Source: Halomarina rubra (GTDB taxonomy: Archaea; Halobacteriota; Halobacteria; Halobacteriales; Haloarculaceae). Taken from it: a DNA stretch of 64,000 nt. Each line of letters opens with the position of its first letter. The stretch's first letter is position 1. The stretch is taken from positions 353,454 to 417,453 of the forward strand of contig NZ_JALXFV010000003.1 of the NCBI RefSeq assembly GCF_023699475.1, read 5' to 3'. The notes under the pieces are model-generated. The model saw nothing but the letters and a program-made list of their open reading frames with translations, was not told where the DNA came from and made no database searches. Shown here in pieces: positions 42,801-51,905 of the stretch. The position numbers were made by a program, and so were the translations under genes.

Positions 42801-43910
42801 TCAGCCCTTCAGTCCGCTGCCGGTCAGCGGGACGACGACGTCACTCCCCTCGTCTAGCACGCCCCGCTCGCGGTACTCGCGCAGTCCGGCGGGGGCGACC
42901 GCACACGTCGGTTCGGTGTAGAAGCCGCGGGCGTGGAGCGCGTCGAGTTCGCGTTCGGTCGCGGCGGCGTCGACGCCGATGCAGTCGCCGTCGGTCGCCT
43001 CGATGGCAGCACGTATCTGGTCGCCGCGAGCGGGGTCGCGAATCTGGATGCCGTCCGCGAGGTCGTTCGTCTCGACGGCCGCGTCGGGGTCCGGGGTCTC
43101 ACCGCTCGCCACGCCATCCCGTCCCGAACCCCTTCGCTTCGACTCGAACTCGCGGGCGATGGGGTCGTAGCCCGCCGCCTGCACGCCGAGCAGTCGGGGC
43201 ATCGAATCGGTCCAGCCGGCCTCCTGTAGCGCGCGGAAGCCGCGATACGCGCCGAGAAAGAGGGTGCCGTGTCCGAGCGGGAGGACGATGGCGTCGGGCA
43301 CCGACCAGTCGCGCTGGTGGGCGAGTTCGTAGGCGACCGTCGCCGTCCCGGCGAAGAACGCGGGGTTCCAGGCGTGGCTGGCGTACCACCCCGCGCCCTC
43401 CTCGACGGCCTCGACGCAGGCGTCGGTGACTGCCTGTCGCGACCCCTCGACGCGGACGACGTCCGCACCGGCGCGTTCGATGGCCCGGAGCTTCGAGGCC
43501 TTCACCGACGCGGGGACGTATATCTCGCAGTCGACGCCGGCCCGTGCGGCGTAGGTGGCGATGGCCGCCCCCGCGTTCCCCGAGGAGTCCTCGACGACTC
43601 GTTCCGCGCCCACGTCGAGCGCCCGCGAGAGCGTCGTCGTCGCCCCGCGGTCCTTGAAACTGCCCGACGGGAAGACGTACTCCAGTTTGAACTGCGCGTC
43701 CCAGTCGGGGGCGTCGACGAGCGGGGTGTAGCCCTCGCCGAGGCTGACGCGGTGGTCGACCGGGAGGAACGCCTCGAACGCCCACAGTCCCTCGCGGGCG
43801 TCGGGGGCGTCGGGGTCGGGGCGTGGCGGGTCGGCGAACTCCAGCGCGTGCCCACACGAACAGCGCCAGCGGTCCTCGTACTCGGACTCGCAGGCCGGAC
43901 AGCGAAGCAT
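42801..43910 (-). CDS. thrC: Threonine synthase-type PLP enzyme
   Basis: A 369-residue fold-type II PLP enzyme. An N-terminal zinc ribbon (LRCPACESEYEDRWRCSCGH) is followed by SLGEGYTPLVDAP and the PLP lysine motif FPSGSFKDRGATT. The phosphate-binding segment is EDSSGNAGAAIATYAARAG, and VVVPLTGSGLKG ends the protein. These are all typical of ThrC, which makes threonine from phosphohomoserine. Haloarchaea carry several ThrC paralogues, some of unknown role, so the activity is probable but not certain. Confidence 0.85.
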   Translation of the reverse strand: MLRCPACESEYEDRWRCSCGHALEFADPPRPDPDAPDAREGLWAFEAFLPVDHRVSLGEGYTPLVDAPDWDAQFKLEYVFPSGSFKDRGATTTLSRALDVGAERVVEDSSGNAGAAIATYAARAGVDCEIYVPASVKASKLRAIERAGADVVRVEGSRQAVTDACVEAVEEGAGWYASHAWNPAFFAGTATVAYELAHQRDWSVPDAIVLPLGHGTLFLGAYRGFRALQEAGWTDSMPRLLGVQAAGYDPIAREFESKRRGSGRDGVASGETPDPDAAVETNDLADGIQIRDPARGDQIRAAIEATDGDCIGVDAAATERELDALHARGFYTEPTCAVAPAGLREYRERGVLDEGSDVVVPLTGSGLKG

Positions 43911-43999
43911 GCGCGAGGCTCGGTGCGGTGCTGTGGTGTCCGTTTCGGTTGCAGAACCGTCGGCGGTCGGGTCGTTCGCGTGTTCTCGGTGCCCGTCGG

Positions 44000-44956
44000 T
44001 CAGACCGTGTCGATGTCGGTGCCGACCGAGCAGACGTACTCGCCGGTCGCGACCTGCGGGAGACGGCGGGTGCGCCAGAAGACGCCGTCGGAGTCGGCGG
44101 TCACCGTCGACTTGACCGCGCCGAACGGGTCGGTGACGTCGAACAGCGGTTCACCGCGGCTCACCTCCTCGGCGAGGTCCTTGCGGAACGAGACGAGGCC
44201 GCCGGCGGGCGCGCCGTACTGCTCGAAGCCGCTGGCGCGCGTCTGCTCGCCGAAACTCGCCTCGCCGTCGAGGAACCCGTAGTGGACGAGCACGTTCTTC
44301 ACGCCCTGGACGCCGATGGCGATGGACTCCTCGTCCCACCCGACACAGCCGCCGAGTTCGGGGTCGATGGTCGGGATGCCCTCGTCGGGGGCGGCGCGGG
44401 CGAGTTGGCCGTCCGGTCCCTTCTGGTCGAGGACGTAGCCCGCGTCGAACACGCGGGCGAGTTCGAGACACTCGTCGTGCATCCGGTGGCGCGGGCCACA
44501 GCGGACGCGTGTCTCGTTGATCATCCGGGAGGTCGACCCCTGGTGGAGGTCGAGGACGATGTCCGAGCGCTGGGCGGCCTCGAACGTCGCCGCCGCGATG
44601 CGCTCGCTGGAGGTGCCGTTGGGGTCGCCGGGGTACGCCCGGTTCATCTTCGTGTCGTCGATGGGGTTGCGGTGTTCGGCGACGTAGAACGCGTGGAGGT
44701 TGACGATGCCGACGATGAGTATCTGACCGGCCAGTTCGGCGGGGTCGAGCTGGGGGACGAGGCGCTGGAGGACCCCGACGCCGTTGAGTTCGTCGCCGTC
44801 GCTCACCGCCTGCAGATAGAGCGTCTGCCCGTCGCGTGCGCCGTTGAGCACCGCGACCGGGAGGGCGACTTCGCTGCCGTCGCGGGCCTCCCCGACCGGC
44901 AACCGCCCGGTCGCGAACTCCCCCGGCGCAGCAGTCGCGGTACCGAGCGTAGTCAT
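44000..44956 (-). CDS. Succinylglutamate desuccinylase/aspartoacylase family protein
   Basis: A 318-residue M14-like zinc hydrolase. The region that usually reads HGDE is SDGDELNG here, with Asp at the position of the first metal-binding His. The second metal region is VLDLHQGSTSRMINETRVRC with His present, and NLHAFYVAEHRNPIDDTKMN contains substrate-binding residues. The C-terminal beta domain (SRGEPLFDVTDPFG) is family-typical. Likely a deacylase of an N-acyl amino acid or similar; substrate unknown. GAGGT directly precedes the ATG at 44956. Confidence 0.86.
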   Translation of the reverse strand: MTTLGTATAAPGEFATGRLPVGEARDGSEVALPVAVLNGARDGQTLYLQAVSDGDELNGVGVLQRLVPQLDPAELAGQILIVGIVNLHAFYVAEHRNPIDDTKMNRAYPGDPNGTSSERIAAATFEAAQRSDIVLDLHQGSTSRMINETRVRCGPRHRMHDECLELARVFDAGYVLDQKGPDGQLARAAPDEGIPTIDPELGGCVGWDEESIAIGVQGVKNVLVHYGFLDGEASFGEQTRASGFEQYGAPAGGLVSFRKDLAEEVSRGEPLFDVTDPFGAVKSTVTADSDGVFWRTRRLPQVATGEYVCSVGTDIDTV

Positions 44957-45153
44957 ACCTCTAGGCGGCACGCACATCCATTTATGTAGTTCGGTCTCGG
45001 TACCGCTTTCCGGCGGACGAACGTCCGGTTTCCCCCGCGAGCACCGAACGTTCGCTCGCAGACGAGCGGTTCTCTCGCACGCCCCGTCCGGGTGGTCGTC
45101 TCCGACGCGCCGGGAGACGCAGACGCTTTGGCCGGGGCTCCCCAACGTCGCCC

Positions 45154-45459
45154 GTGGCACAGTCAGACGACTCCGCGCCGGGGACGCCCGGCGAGACGGT
45201 CCCCGAACGCCCCGGCACCGCGAACCTCGTCCGCGTGCTGAACGTCCCGCGAAACGCCCGTATCGGCGTCTCCGTCGGCGTCGTGGTCGCCGCCCTCGTC
45301 TACGCCGTCCGTGTGTTCGAACTGCTCGGCCCCGCGCCCGAGGCGGGCGGCCCGTGGTACTTCCTGATGCTGGCGTTCGTCCTGGCGACGGGGCTGGCCT
45401 TGCTCGTGACGGTCGCACTGACCGTCGTCACGGCGGTACGTCGCGCTCGCGAACTGTAG
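45154..45459 (+). CDS. Two-span membrane protein, unknown function
   Basis: A 101-residue protein starting at GTG 45154. A polar head (AQSDDSAPGTPGETVPERPG) is followed by RIGVSVGVVVAALVYAVRVF and YFLMLAFVLATGLALLVTVA, two membrane helices. Proteins of this shape are common in haloarchaea, and I know of no function. It is convergent with the PhoU/TrkA_C gene. Confidence 0.78.
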   Translation: MAQSDDSAPGTPGETVPERPGTANLVRVLNVPRNARIGVSVGVVVAALVYAVRVFELLGPAPEAGGPWYFLMLAFVLATGLALLVTVALTVVTAVRRAREL

Positions 45460-45541
45460 TCGTCGCGGGTGTTCGGGACGGTGACGGCGTGGCCTCCGCA
45501 GGACAGTGACGGCGCAGCCTCCACGGCCGCAGAACTGCCCC

Positions 45542-46774
45542 TCAGCCCTCGCGCCCGCCGGCGAGGTCGGCGAGTCGCTCGGCTCCCTCGGCGGTCCCCT
45601 TCGCGATGATGGTGTCGCCGTCGTGGAGCTCCGTCGACGCCCGCGGGGAGACGACCCACTCGCCGCGCTCCCGGCCGAACCGACCGCGCATCGTCCGCCC
45701 CTCCTCCTCGCCCCGGCGGACGGCGATGACGCGCATCCCGGTCTCGGTGCCGACCATCTCGTCGCGCAGCGTCGTCCCGTCGAGCGCACTGCCCGGCGCG
45801 ACGCGCAAGCGGACGACGACCTCCTCGCTCGCACGGACGGCCTCCTCGACGACCGGATGGGTCCCGAGTCCGCGCAGGACGCCCTCGCTGATCTCGAGGG
45901 CGGCGTCGGAGATGACCTCGGTCGCACTGGCGAGGTGGACGAGGCCCCGCAAGGAGACGGGGTCCTCGACGCGGGCGGCCGCCTGGAGCGTCCACGCCTC
46001 GAAGCGCGACTGGAGCGCGTCGACCTCGGCTTCGAGTTCCAGCACCTCCTCGGCGACGTCGGTGCTGTCGAACAGCACCGAACCGTACGCCAGGTCGACG
46101 GCGAGTTCGCTCATGTTCTTCATCAGCACGATGGAGTCGACGGCCCGTTCGAGGTCGTCGATGGCTGGTTCGGGGGCCGCCGCCGGGACGAACTCCCGTC
46201 CCGACGTCTCGGTGTACACCTCGCCGACGGCCTCCTCGGGGCCACGCAGGAGCAACACGTCCCCGGCTTCCAGTCGGGTCTCCGAGTCGGGGTCGACCAG
46301 CCACCCACCCTCGCGGCGGACGGCGATGACGCGCACGCCCGTCGTCGTCTCCAGCGAGATGTCGCCGAGGCGCTGGCCCGCCAGCGACGACGACTCGTCG
46401 AGGCGAGCACGCACGAGCGTCTCGACGGCCTCGGGGAGCGCCGCCCGCATCGCGTCGGGGAGGCCGATGTCCTCCAAGACGACCTTCGCGATGTCGCCCG
46501 CGGCGTCGCTTATCTTCTCGGCGGCCCCGACGACCCCCAGGACGGGCGCGAGCGCCTCGGCGTCTTCGGGGCTGCGCGCGGCCATCAGCAGGCTCATCCA
46601 GGCTTTCAGCTGGAGGATGTCCATGCGGCCCTCCAGGTCCAGTACCTCCTCGGCGATGTCGTCGCTCCGCAGGAGGACGGCGGAGTACGACAGGTCGATG
46701 AGGAGTTCGGCGGTGTCTTTCATCTCCGCCAGCACCTCCTTGACCGACACCGGTTCGTACGCCACCTCGCTCAT
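45542..46774 (-). CDS. PhoU/TrkA_C double-repeat regulatory protein
   Basis: A 410-residue soluble protein made of two like halves. Each half has a helical PhoU-like part (ELLIDLSYSAVLLRSDDIAE; ELAVDLAYGSVLFDSTDVAE) followed by a TrkA_C domain (TTGVRVIAVRREGGWLVDP; ETGMRVIAVRRGEEEGR, with LEAGDVLLLRGP and LHDGDTIIAKGT). TrkA_C binds small ligands such as cyclic dinucleotides or nucleotides and gates K+ transport, and PhoU-like regions bind transporters. A K+ channel or transporter regulator is the best guess, but no transporter gene lies beside it. Confidence 0.87.
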   Translation of the reverse strand: MSEVAYEPVSVKEVLAEMKDTAELLIDLSYSAVLLRSDDIAEEVLDLEGRMDILQLKAWMSLLMAARSPEDAEALAPVLGVVGAAEKISDAAGDIAKVVLEDIGLPDAMRAALPEAVETLVRARLDESSSLAGQRLGDISLETTTGVRVIAVRREGGWLVDPDSETRLEAGDVLLLRGPEEAVGEVYTETSGREFVPAAAPEPAIDDLERAVDSIVLMKNMSELAVDLAYGSVLFDSTDVAEEVLELEAEVDALQSRFEAWTLQAAARVEDPVSLRGLVHLASATEVISDAALEISEGVLRGLGTHPVVEEAVRASEEVVVRLRVAPGSALDGTTLRDEMVGTETGMRVIAVRRGEEEGRTMRGRFGRERGEWVVSPRASTELHDGDTIIAKGTAEGAERLADLAGGREG

Positions 46775-46909
46775 ACTCCCGAGTCGACCGCCAACGGATA
46801 AAGGATTGCCTCCGACCGGTTCGCGTCGCCGGCGAGCGACGACCTGTTCGCCGATTCACGATTTCCCCGTATAACAATCCTTTTAGACTCGCCTCGGGAA
46901 GCGTTGTCT

Positions 46910-48046
46910 ATGGCTGACGAACTCAAGAAGGGGCTGGAAGGCGTTCTCGTCGCCGAGTCGGAACTCTCGTTCATCGACGGCGACGCCGGCAAACTCGTCT
47001 ACCGCGGCTACTCCATCGAGGACCTCGCCCGCGAGGCGAGCTTCGAGGAGGTCGTCTACCTGCTGTGGCACGGTGCGCTCCCCACGGCCGAGGAACTGGA
47101 GCCGTTCGCGGCGTCGATGGCCGACGAGCGCCACGTCGACGACGCCATCGTCTCACTCGCGCAGGAACTCGCCGACGCCGACGAGGAGCCGATGGCCGCG
47201 ATGCGGACCGTCGCCTCCCACCTCTCGGCGTACGACGCGGACGCCGACGCCGACCCGACGGACTACGAGGCCAACCTCCGGAAAGGGCGGCGGCTCACCG
47301 CGAAACTGCCGACGGCGCTCGCGGCGTTCTCCCGCGCTCGCAACGGCGAGGACCCGGTCGCACCCCGCGACGACCTGAGCCACGCCGCGAACTTCCTCTA
47401 CATGCTCAACGGCGAGGAGCCCGACGACGTGCTCGCCGAGACGTTCGACATGGCGCTCGTGCTCCACGCCGACCACGGCCTGAACGCCTCGACGTTCTCC
47501 GCGATGGTCACCGCGAGCACGCTCGCGGACATGCACTCGGCGGTCACCTCCGCCGTTGGGACGCTCTCGGGCAGCCTCCACGGCGGCGCGAACGCCAACG
47601 TCATGCGGATGCTGAAAGAGGTCGACGGCAGCGACCAGGACGCCCTCGACTGGATTCAAGACGCCCTCGACAACGGTCGCCGCGTCGCCGGGTTCGGCCA
47701 CCGCGTCTACAACGTCAAGGACCCGCGGGCGAAGATCCTCGGCGAGCGCTCGGAGGAACTCGGCGAGGCCGCCGGCACGCCGAAGTGGTTCGAGATGAGT
47801 TCGACCATCGAGCAGTACATGGCCGAGGAGAAGGGACTCGCGCCGAACGTCGACTTCTACTCCGCCTCGACGTACTACCAGATGGGCATCCCCATCGACA
47901 TCTACACCCCCATCTTCGCCATCAGCCGCGTCGCCGGGTGGGTCGCCCACGTCCTCGAACAGTACGACGACAACCGCCTCATCCGTCCGCGGGCGCGCTA
48001 CGTCGGCGAGAAGGACGCCGACTTCACGGCGCTCGACGAGCGGTAG
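46910..48046 (+). CDS. citZ: Citrate synthase
   Basis: A 378-residue type II-like small citrate synthase (gltA/citZ family), which condenses acetyl-CoA with oxaloacetate. Catalytic and binding motifs: LVLHADHGLNASTF with the first His, LSGSLHGGANANVMRML with the second, and VAGFGHRVYNVKDPRA. The catalytic Asp lies in NVDFYSASTYYQMGIP. The ATG at 46910 is preferred to a TTG 6 bases upstream: TTTTAG (46881-46886) is 27 bases away, the leaderless distance. It fits the same central metabolism as the oxoacid dehydrogenase operon. Confidence 0.96.
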   Translation: MADELKKGLEGVLVAESELSFIDGDAGKLVYRGYSIEDLAREASFEEVVYLLWHGALPTAEELEPFAASMADERHVDDAIVSLAQELADADEEPMAAMRTVASHLSAYDADADADPTDYEANLRKGRRLTAKLPTALAAFSRARNGEDPVAPRDDLSHAANFLYMLNGEEPDDVLAETFDMALVLHADHGLNASTFSAMVTASTLADMHSAVTSAVGTLSGSLHGGANANVMRMLKEVDGSDQDALDWIQDALDNGRRVAGFGHRVYNVKDPRAKILGERSEELGEAAGTPKWFEMSSTIEQYMAEEKGLAPNVDFYSASTYYQMGIPIDIYTPIFAISRVAGWVAHVLEQYDDNRLIRPRARYVGEKDADFTALDER

Positions 48047-48080
48047 ACGCGGTCTCTTCTCCTCTCTCGCAGTTCGTCGC

Positions 48081-48572
48081 TCATCCCACGACGAGCGTGC
48101 GCGCCCCCAGTTCGAGCAGTCCAAGCGCGACGGTCACGCCGAGCAGAATCGGCCCGAAGAACACGGCGTACAGTCCGAGTGCGTCGCTGTCACCCTCGTT
48201 CGACGGGAACGTGAGCACCGCGAGGGCCGTCACGACGAACAACACTGCCAGCGGTGCGACCAGTCCCCAGCGGACGAACCCGTAGACGGGGAGGGCCGCC
48301 TGCGCGGTCAACACGACCGCACCGACGGGGACGAGAGCGACCGCCCGACCGGTGAACGGGGCGGTGGGACGACCGTATCTGGCTCGTCCGACCGCCCAGA
48401 CGGCGAGCAGTCCCAGCGCGTAGACGACGCTCGCGAACGCGAGGAACGCGGGGGCGTCGACGAACCAGCCGGTGAACACGACGGGGACCGCGACGACGAC
48501 ACCCGCGACGAGCGCGGCGAACAGCGGGCCGAGCTGATCTCCCCCCGACTCCACGTTCCGGCGGTTTGCCAT
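48081..48572 (-). CDS. Four- to five-span membrane protein (paralogue A)
   Basis: A 163-residue membrane protein: FAALVAGVVVAVPVVFTGWF, AFASVVYALGLLAVWAVG, AVALVPVGAVVLTAQAALPV, GLVAPLAVLFVVTALAVLTF, and a last span ending GPILLGVTVALGLLELGA. Unknown function. The start at 48572 is supported by CTTATC about 26 bases upstream (48596-48601), giving a leaderless message. The C-terminal half is almost the same as the neighbouring gene 48648-48986, at DNA as well as protein level, so they are a tandem duplicate pair. Confidence 0.82.
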   Translation of the reverse strand: MANRRNVESGGDQLGPLFAALVAGVVVAVPVVFTGWFVDAPAFLAFASVVYALGLLAVWAVGRARYGRPTAPFTGRAVALVPVGAVVLTAQAALPVYGFVRWGLVAPLAVLFVVTALAVLTFPSNEGDSDALGLYAVFFGPILLGVTVALGLLELGARTLVVG

Positions 48573-48647
48573 GTCGGCCCGTCACCGAGCGGGCTGATAA
48601 GTGTCCGGAGACGAGCGCCACCGGACGGTCGGTCCGTGCCCGTCCTC

Positions 48648-48986
48648 TCAGCCCGCGGCGAGTTGCGCCCCCAGTTCGAGCAGTCCCAGCGCGACGGTCA
48701 CGCCGAGCAGAATCGGGCCAACGAAGAACGCGTAGAACCCGAGCGCGTCCGTCTCGGGGTACTTCTCGGCGAACGTCAACAGCACGACGGCCGTCGCGAC
48801 GACCAGGCCGGCGAACGGAGCGACCAGCCCCCACCGGACGAACCCGTAGAGAGGAAGGGCCGTCTGGACGCTCAGTTCGACGACCCCGGCGACCACGATA
48901 CCGGCAGTCAGGAACGGTCGTGCGAGCATACTGCTCGGGAGTCCCTCGGCGCGCGCTCGGGCCCCCGGTCTGGTACTGGTCGGCAC
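48648..48986 (-). CDS. Shorter membrane protein (paralogue B)
   Basis: A 112-residue protein, the paralogue of 48081-48572 lacking the first two membrane spans. Shared core: YGFVRWGLVAP and GPILLGVTVALGLLELGA. It starts at GTG 48986, chosen because TTATG (49011-49015) is about 26 bases upstream, the leaderless distance; the other candidate is ATG at 48929. The N-terminal polar part (TSTRPGARARAEGLPSS) is unlike that of the longer copy. An intact promoter argues against a dead fragment. Confidence 0.75.
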   Translation of the reverse strand: MPTSTRPGARARAEGLPSSMLARPFLTAGIVVAGVVELSVQTALPLYGFVRWGLVAPFAGLVVATAVVLLTFAEKYPETDALGFYAFFVGPILLGVTVALGLLELGAQLAAG

Positions 48987-49162
48987 GTCGAACCTGTCAC
49001 CGAGTCACTGCATAACTCCTCGGTCCGTCGTGGGGCTGCTCGCCCGGCGGCCACCGATTCCGGCGGCTACCTACCTCGGTTCCGTCCTGCATTCGAGGTC
49101 GTTTCGTCGCTCAATCATAGTAGCCACTTAACTTAGGCAACGTAGACTCTCCCGTCTAACTA

Positions 49163-49678
49163 ATGATACCCGTCCCCGAGGTGATTCAGGCGCTCATCCA
49201 CGAGGTGACGGGTCCGCTCGGCCTGCTGGTCGCGGCGGTGTACTCGCTGCTGGTCGCCGTCGTCCTCCCGTTCCCCGGCGAACTGGTGCTCGCCATCCCG
49301 CTCGACCTGGGGTTCGACCCGATGACCGAACTGGCGCTGCTCGTCGTCGCCAGTTCCATCGGCAAGGCGGGAGGCAGTCTGCTCGCGCTCCGGGTCGGCA
49401 ACGGCGCGCGGACGGGCGTGTTCGACCGACTGGTCGGAAACGTCCCCTCGGTCGTCTCCCTGCGAGAGAGCAGCGTCGTGACGACGATGAGCCGCTACGG
49501 CTACCTCGGGTTGGGCGTCGGGTTGGCTATCCCGTTCTTCCCGGACACGGCCGTCATCTACACGTTCAGCGTCCTCGAGATGAACTACGCGAAGTTCGCG
49601 CTCGCGGCGTTCTTCGGAACGGTCGCGCGTCTGCTCGCCGTCGCGGGCCTCATCGGCGGCGCGATGGTCCTCATCTGA
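49163..49678 (+). CDS. VTT-domain (DedA-like) membrane protein
   Basis: A 171-residue membrane protein of the VTT/SNARE-associated family. Conserved elements: LVAVVLPFPGELVLAIPLDL (Pro-rich half-span with acidic residue), SSIGKAGGSLLALRVG, and RYGYLGLGVGLAIPFFPDTA. Related proteins (DedA) are needed for membrane potential and lipid recycling or scrambling. The archaeal substrate is not known. CTTAACTT near 49124-49131 is a plausible TATA box, about 35 bases before the ATG. Confidence 0.85.
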   Translation: MIPVPEVIQALIHEVTGPLGLLVAAVYSLLVAVVLPFPGELVLAIPLDLGFDPMTELALLVVASSIGKAGGSLLALRVGNGARTGVFDRLVGNVPSVVSLRESSVVTTMSRYGYLGLGVGLAIPFFPDTAVIYTFSVLEMNYAKFALAAFFGTVARLLAVAGLIGGAMVLI

Positions 49679-49770
49679 GCGGCCGTCGGCCCCAGTGCGT
49701 GCCGGCTCCGGTGTTCTGCGGTTCCGGGCTCCTCGGTCGCCTACGACTCCTCCTCGTGACTCTCGGACGC

Positions 49771-51246
49771 TCAGTCGTCGCTCCGGGACGACCCGCGGTC
49801 GGCGAGCATCCGGGCGGCCCGGACCGCCCAGTCGCCGCGGTGGAAACTCGCCGCGACGACGGCCGCCATCCAGACGTAGCTCAGCGCCAACCCCACGTAC
49901 GCACCGAGGACGCCGTAGCCCCAGACGACGCCCAGGAGGTAGGTCCCGCCGACCATGAACCCGAACATCCCGGTGGTCCGAGCGACGAGGGGGACGCGGG
50001 TCTCGCTCGCACCTCGCAACGCGCCCTGGAGGACGACGAAGCTCACGAGGAACGGCGCGGTCAGACCGTACACCCGGGCGAAGTCGACGGCGTAGCGAGC
50101 GGTCTCGGGGTCGTCGGTGAACGCCCGGACGAAGGTAGGGGCGAAGACGGCCAGCACGCCGCCGATGGTCCCGACGGTGACGACGCCGAGCGCCGCGGTC
50201 GCCCAGCCGAGGTAGCGTGCCTCGCCGGGGTCGTTCCGCCCGAGCGCCTGGCCGACGACGACGCTCACGGCGACGTTGTACCCCCGACCGAGCGGGCTGG
50301 TCACCTGCTGGTAGACGCGTCGGCCGACCTGGAACGCGGCGTTGACGGCGGTGCCGAAGCCGAGCAGCATGGCGTTGAACGGGAACTCCGCGAGCGTCGA
50401 GAGCAGGCCCTCGGCGACGCTCGGGGCGCTCACCGCGACGAGCTGTCGGAAGACGACGGGGTCCGAGGGGACGACGAGGTTCGCGTCGGACCACGACCCG
50501 AGCAGGGCGAGACAGAGTGCGCTCGCGGTGAGGACGTTCGCCGCGGCGGTCGCCACGCCGACGCCGACGACGCCCAGAGCCTCGACGCCGAACAGACCCA
50601 GGCCGAGGACGACGCTCAGCGAGATGTTCAGCCCGTTCGCGACGACGTTGACGTACATCGGAGTTCGGGTGTCGCCGGTGCCCTGTAACGAGCGGGCGGC
50701 GACGAGCGCGACGTGGCGGGCCGGCGCGGTGAGGAAGATGACGGCGAGGTACTGCCCACCGAGGCGGGCGACGTCGGCGGGCGCACCGAGCAGCGCGATG
50801 GCCTGCTCGCCGTAGAACCAGCCGAAGGCGGCGAACGGGAGTCCCAGGACCGCCCCGAGGACGACGGCCGTCGAGATCGCTTGGTCGCGGTTGGCCGACG
50901 CCCGTGCCGTCGCGTCGGTGGTGGTCTCCTCGACGGTGTTCGCCGCACGGTCGGTGTCGCCCGAATTGCGGTCGGTAGACCCATCGTCCGCGTCGGCCGC
51001 GCCGGTGTCCTGACTGGAGAGCGCGATGGCTCCGCCGCCCATCCCGAGGCCGACCCACAGCGGGAACCGGGCGTAGAGGTCCGCCAGGCCGATGGCGGCG
51101 ACGGCGACCGGCGAGATGGCGGCGGTGACGACGATGTCGGTCGTCCGCATCAGCGTGCGGAACGTCTGTTCGGCCATCACCGGCCACGCCAGCGAGAACA
51201 CCCGCCGCCACACCGACCGAAGGCTCCGTGTCGACACGTCACTCAC
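49771..51246 (-). CDS. MATE-family efflux transporter
   Basis: A 491-residue, 12-span MATE exporter. The N terminus has AWPVMAEQTFRTLMRTTDIV, the family's first helix; conserved spots include GTGDTRTPMYVNVVANGLNI and GALRGASETRVPLVARTTG. A polar, acidic loop of about 45 residues (DTGAADADDGSTDRNSGDTD) is inserted between membrane spans 2 and 3, which is unusual. Start is GTG at 51246, opening SDVSTRSLRSVWRRVF. Substrate unknown; not closely similar to the MATE at 17116-18546. Confidence 0.92.
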   Translation of the reverse strand: MSDVSTRSLRSVWRRVFSLAWPVMAEQTFRTLMRTTDIVVTAAISPVAVAAIGLADLYARFPLWVGLGMGGGAIALSSQDTGAADADDGSTDRNSGDTDRAANTVEETTTDATARASANRDQAISTAVVLGAVLGLPFAAFGWFYGEQAIALLGAPADVARLGGQYLAVIFLTAPARHVALVAARSLQGTGDTRTPMYVNVVANGLNISLSVVLGLGLFGVEALGVVGVGVATAAANVLTASALCLALLGSWSDANLVVPSDPVVFRQLVAVSAPSVAEGLLSTLAEFPFNAMLLGFGTAVNAAFQVGRRVYQQVTSPLGRGYNVAVSVVVGQALGRNDPGEARYLGWATAALGVVTVGTIGGVLAVFAPTFVRAFTDDPETARYAVDFARVYGLTAPFLVSFVVLQGALRGASETRVPLVARTTGMFGFMVGGTYLLGVVWGYGVLGAYVGLALSYVWMAAVVAASFHRGDWAVRAARMLADRGSSRSDD

Positions 51247-51303
51247 TTCACACCGTAGCCTTTCAGCGTGCCGTTTTTTCCCGCGTCGCGTCCTGGTCGG
51301 ACC

Positions 51304-51693
51304 ATGGACGTCTTCGTCTACGGGACGCTCACCGACCCGGACCGCACCGCTTCGGTGCTCGACGCGTTCGAGTTCGGCCCCGACGCGACGCTCGTGGGCT
51401 GTCACCGCGTCGAGGGCGCGTACCCGACGCTCGCCCCCGGCGGCGAGACCGAGGGTCGCATCCTCCGAACGGCGAACCTCGGGGCGCTCGACGCCTACGA
51501 GGGGGTCGACCGGGGACTGTACGTCCGCGAGACGCTGGCCGGACCGGCCGGCCCCTGCGCGGTGTACGTCGGCGACCCCGAGCGCCTCGACGCCGACACC
51601 GACGCGACGTGGCCGGGGTCGGGAGCGTTTCCGGAGCGCGTTCGCCGTTGGTTCGCCGCTCACGACGCACGGGTCCGACCGGACGGGGGGTGA
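51304..51693 (+). CDS. Gamma-glutamylcyclotransferase-family protein
   Basis: A 129-residue protein of the GGCT/AIG2 fold. MDVFVYGTLTDPDRTASVL gives the YGTL motif at the N terminus, followed by GCHRVEGAYPTLAPGG, LDAYEGVDRGLYVRETL (glutamate of the active-site region in AYEG), and CAVYVG. Enzymes in this family cleave gamma-glutamyl compounds to 5-oxoproline; in haloarchaea gamma-glutamylcysteine could be the substrate. TTTTTT (51274-51279) is 27 bases before the ATG. It is divergent from the MATE gene. Confidence 0.88.
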   Translation: MDVFVYGTLTDPDRTASVLDAFEFGPDATLVGCHRVEGAYPTLAPGGETEGRILRTANLGALDAYEGVDRGLYVRETLAGPAGPCAVYVGDPERLDADTDATWPGSGAFPERVRRWFAAHDARVRPDGG

Positions 51694-51905
51694 CCCGACC
51701 GCCGGTGTATCGCCGAATCGACAGGTCGGCAACGTCGCCGTCGCTCGATTTCACTTTCACTGTACATGGCCGGGCTTTATGGGTGAGTCAGCCGTTGCGA
51801 CAGACGTCACACGCTCCGGTAGTCCCCTTCTGGAGCGTTTCTCCTCGTCCGCCGAGCGGCAAGTGTTGCAAAAGGCATAGGGTGCCGCCCGCAGGAGGTT
51901 CGCCC

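Noticed and set aside
48648-48986. Reading the shorter membrane protein as a dead gene fragment
   Set aside because: It keeps an open frame and has a TATA box at the leaderless distance (about 26 bases) from a GTG start, so I list it as a gene.
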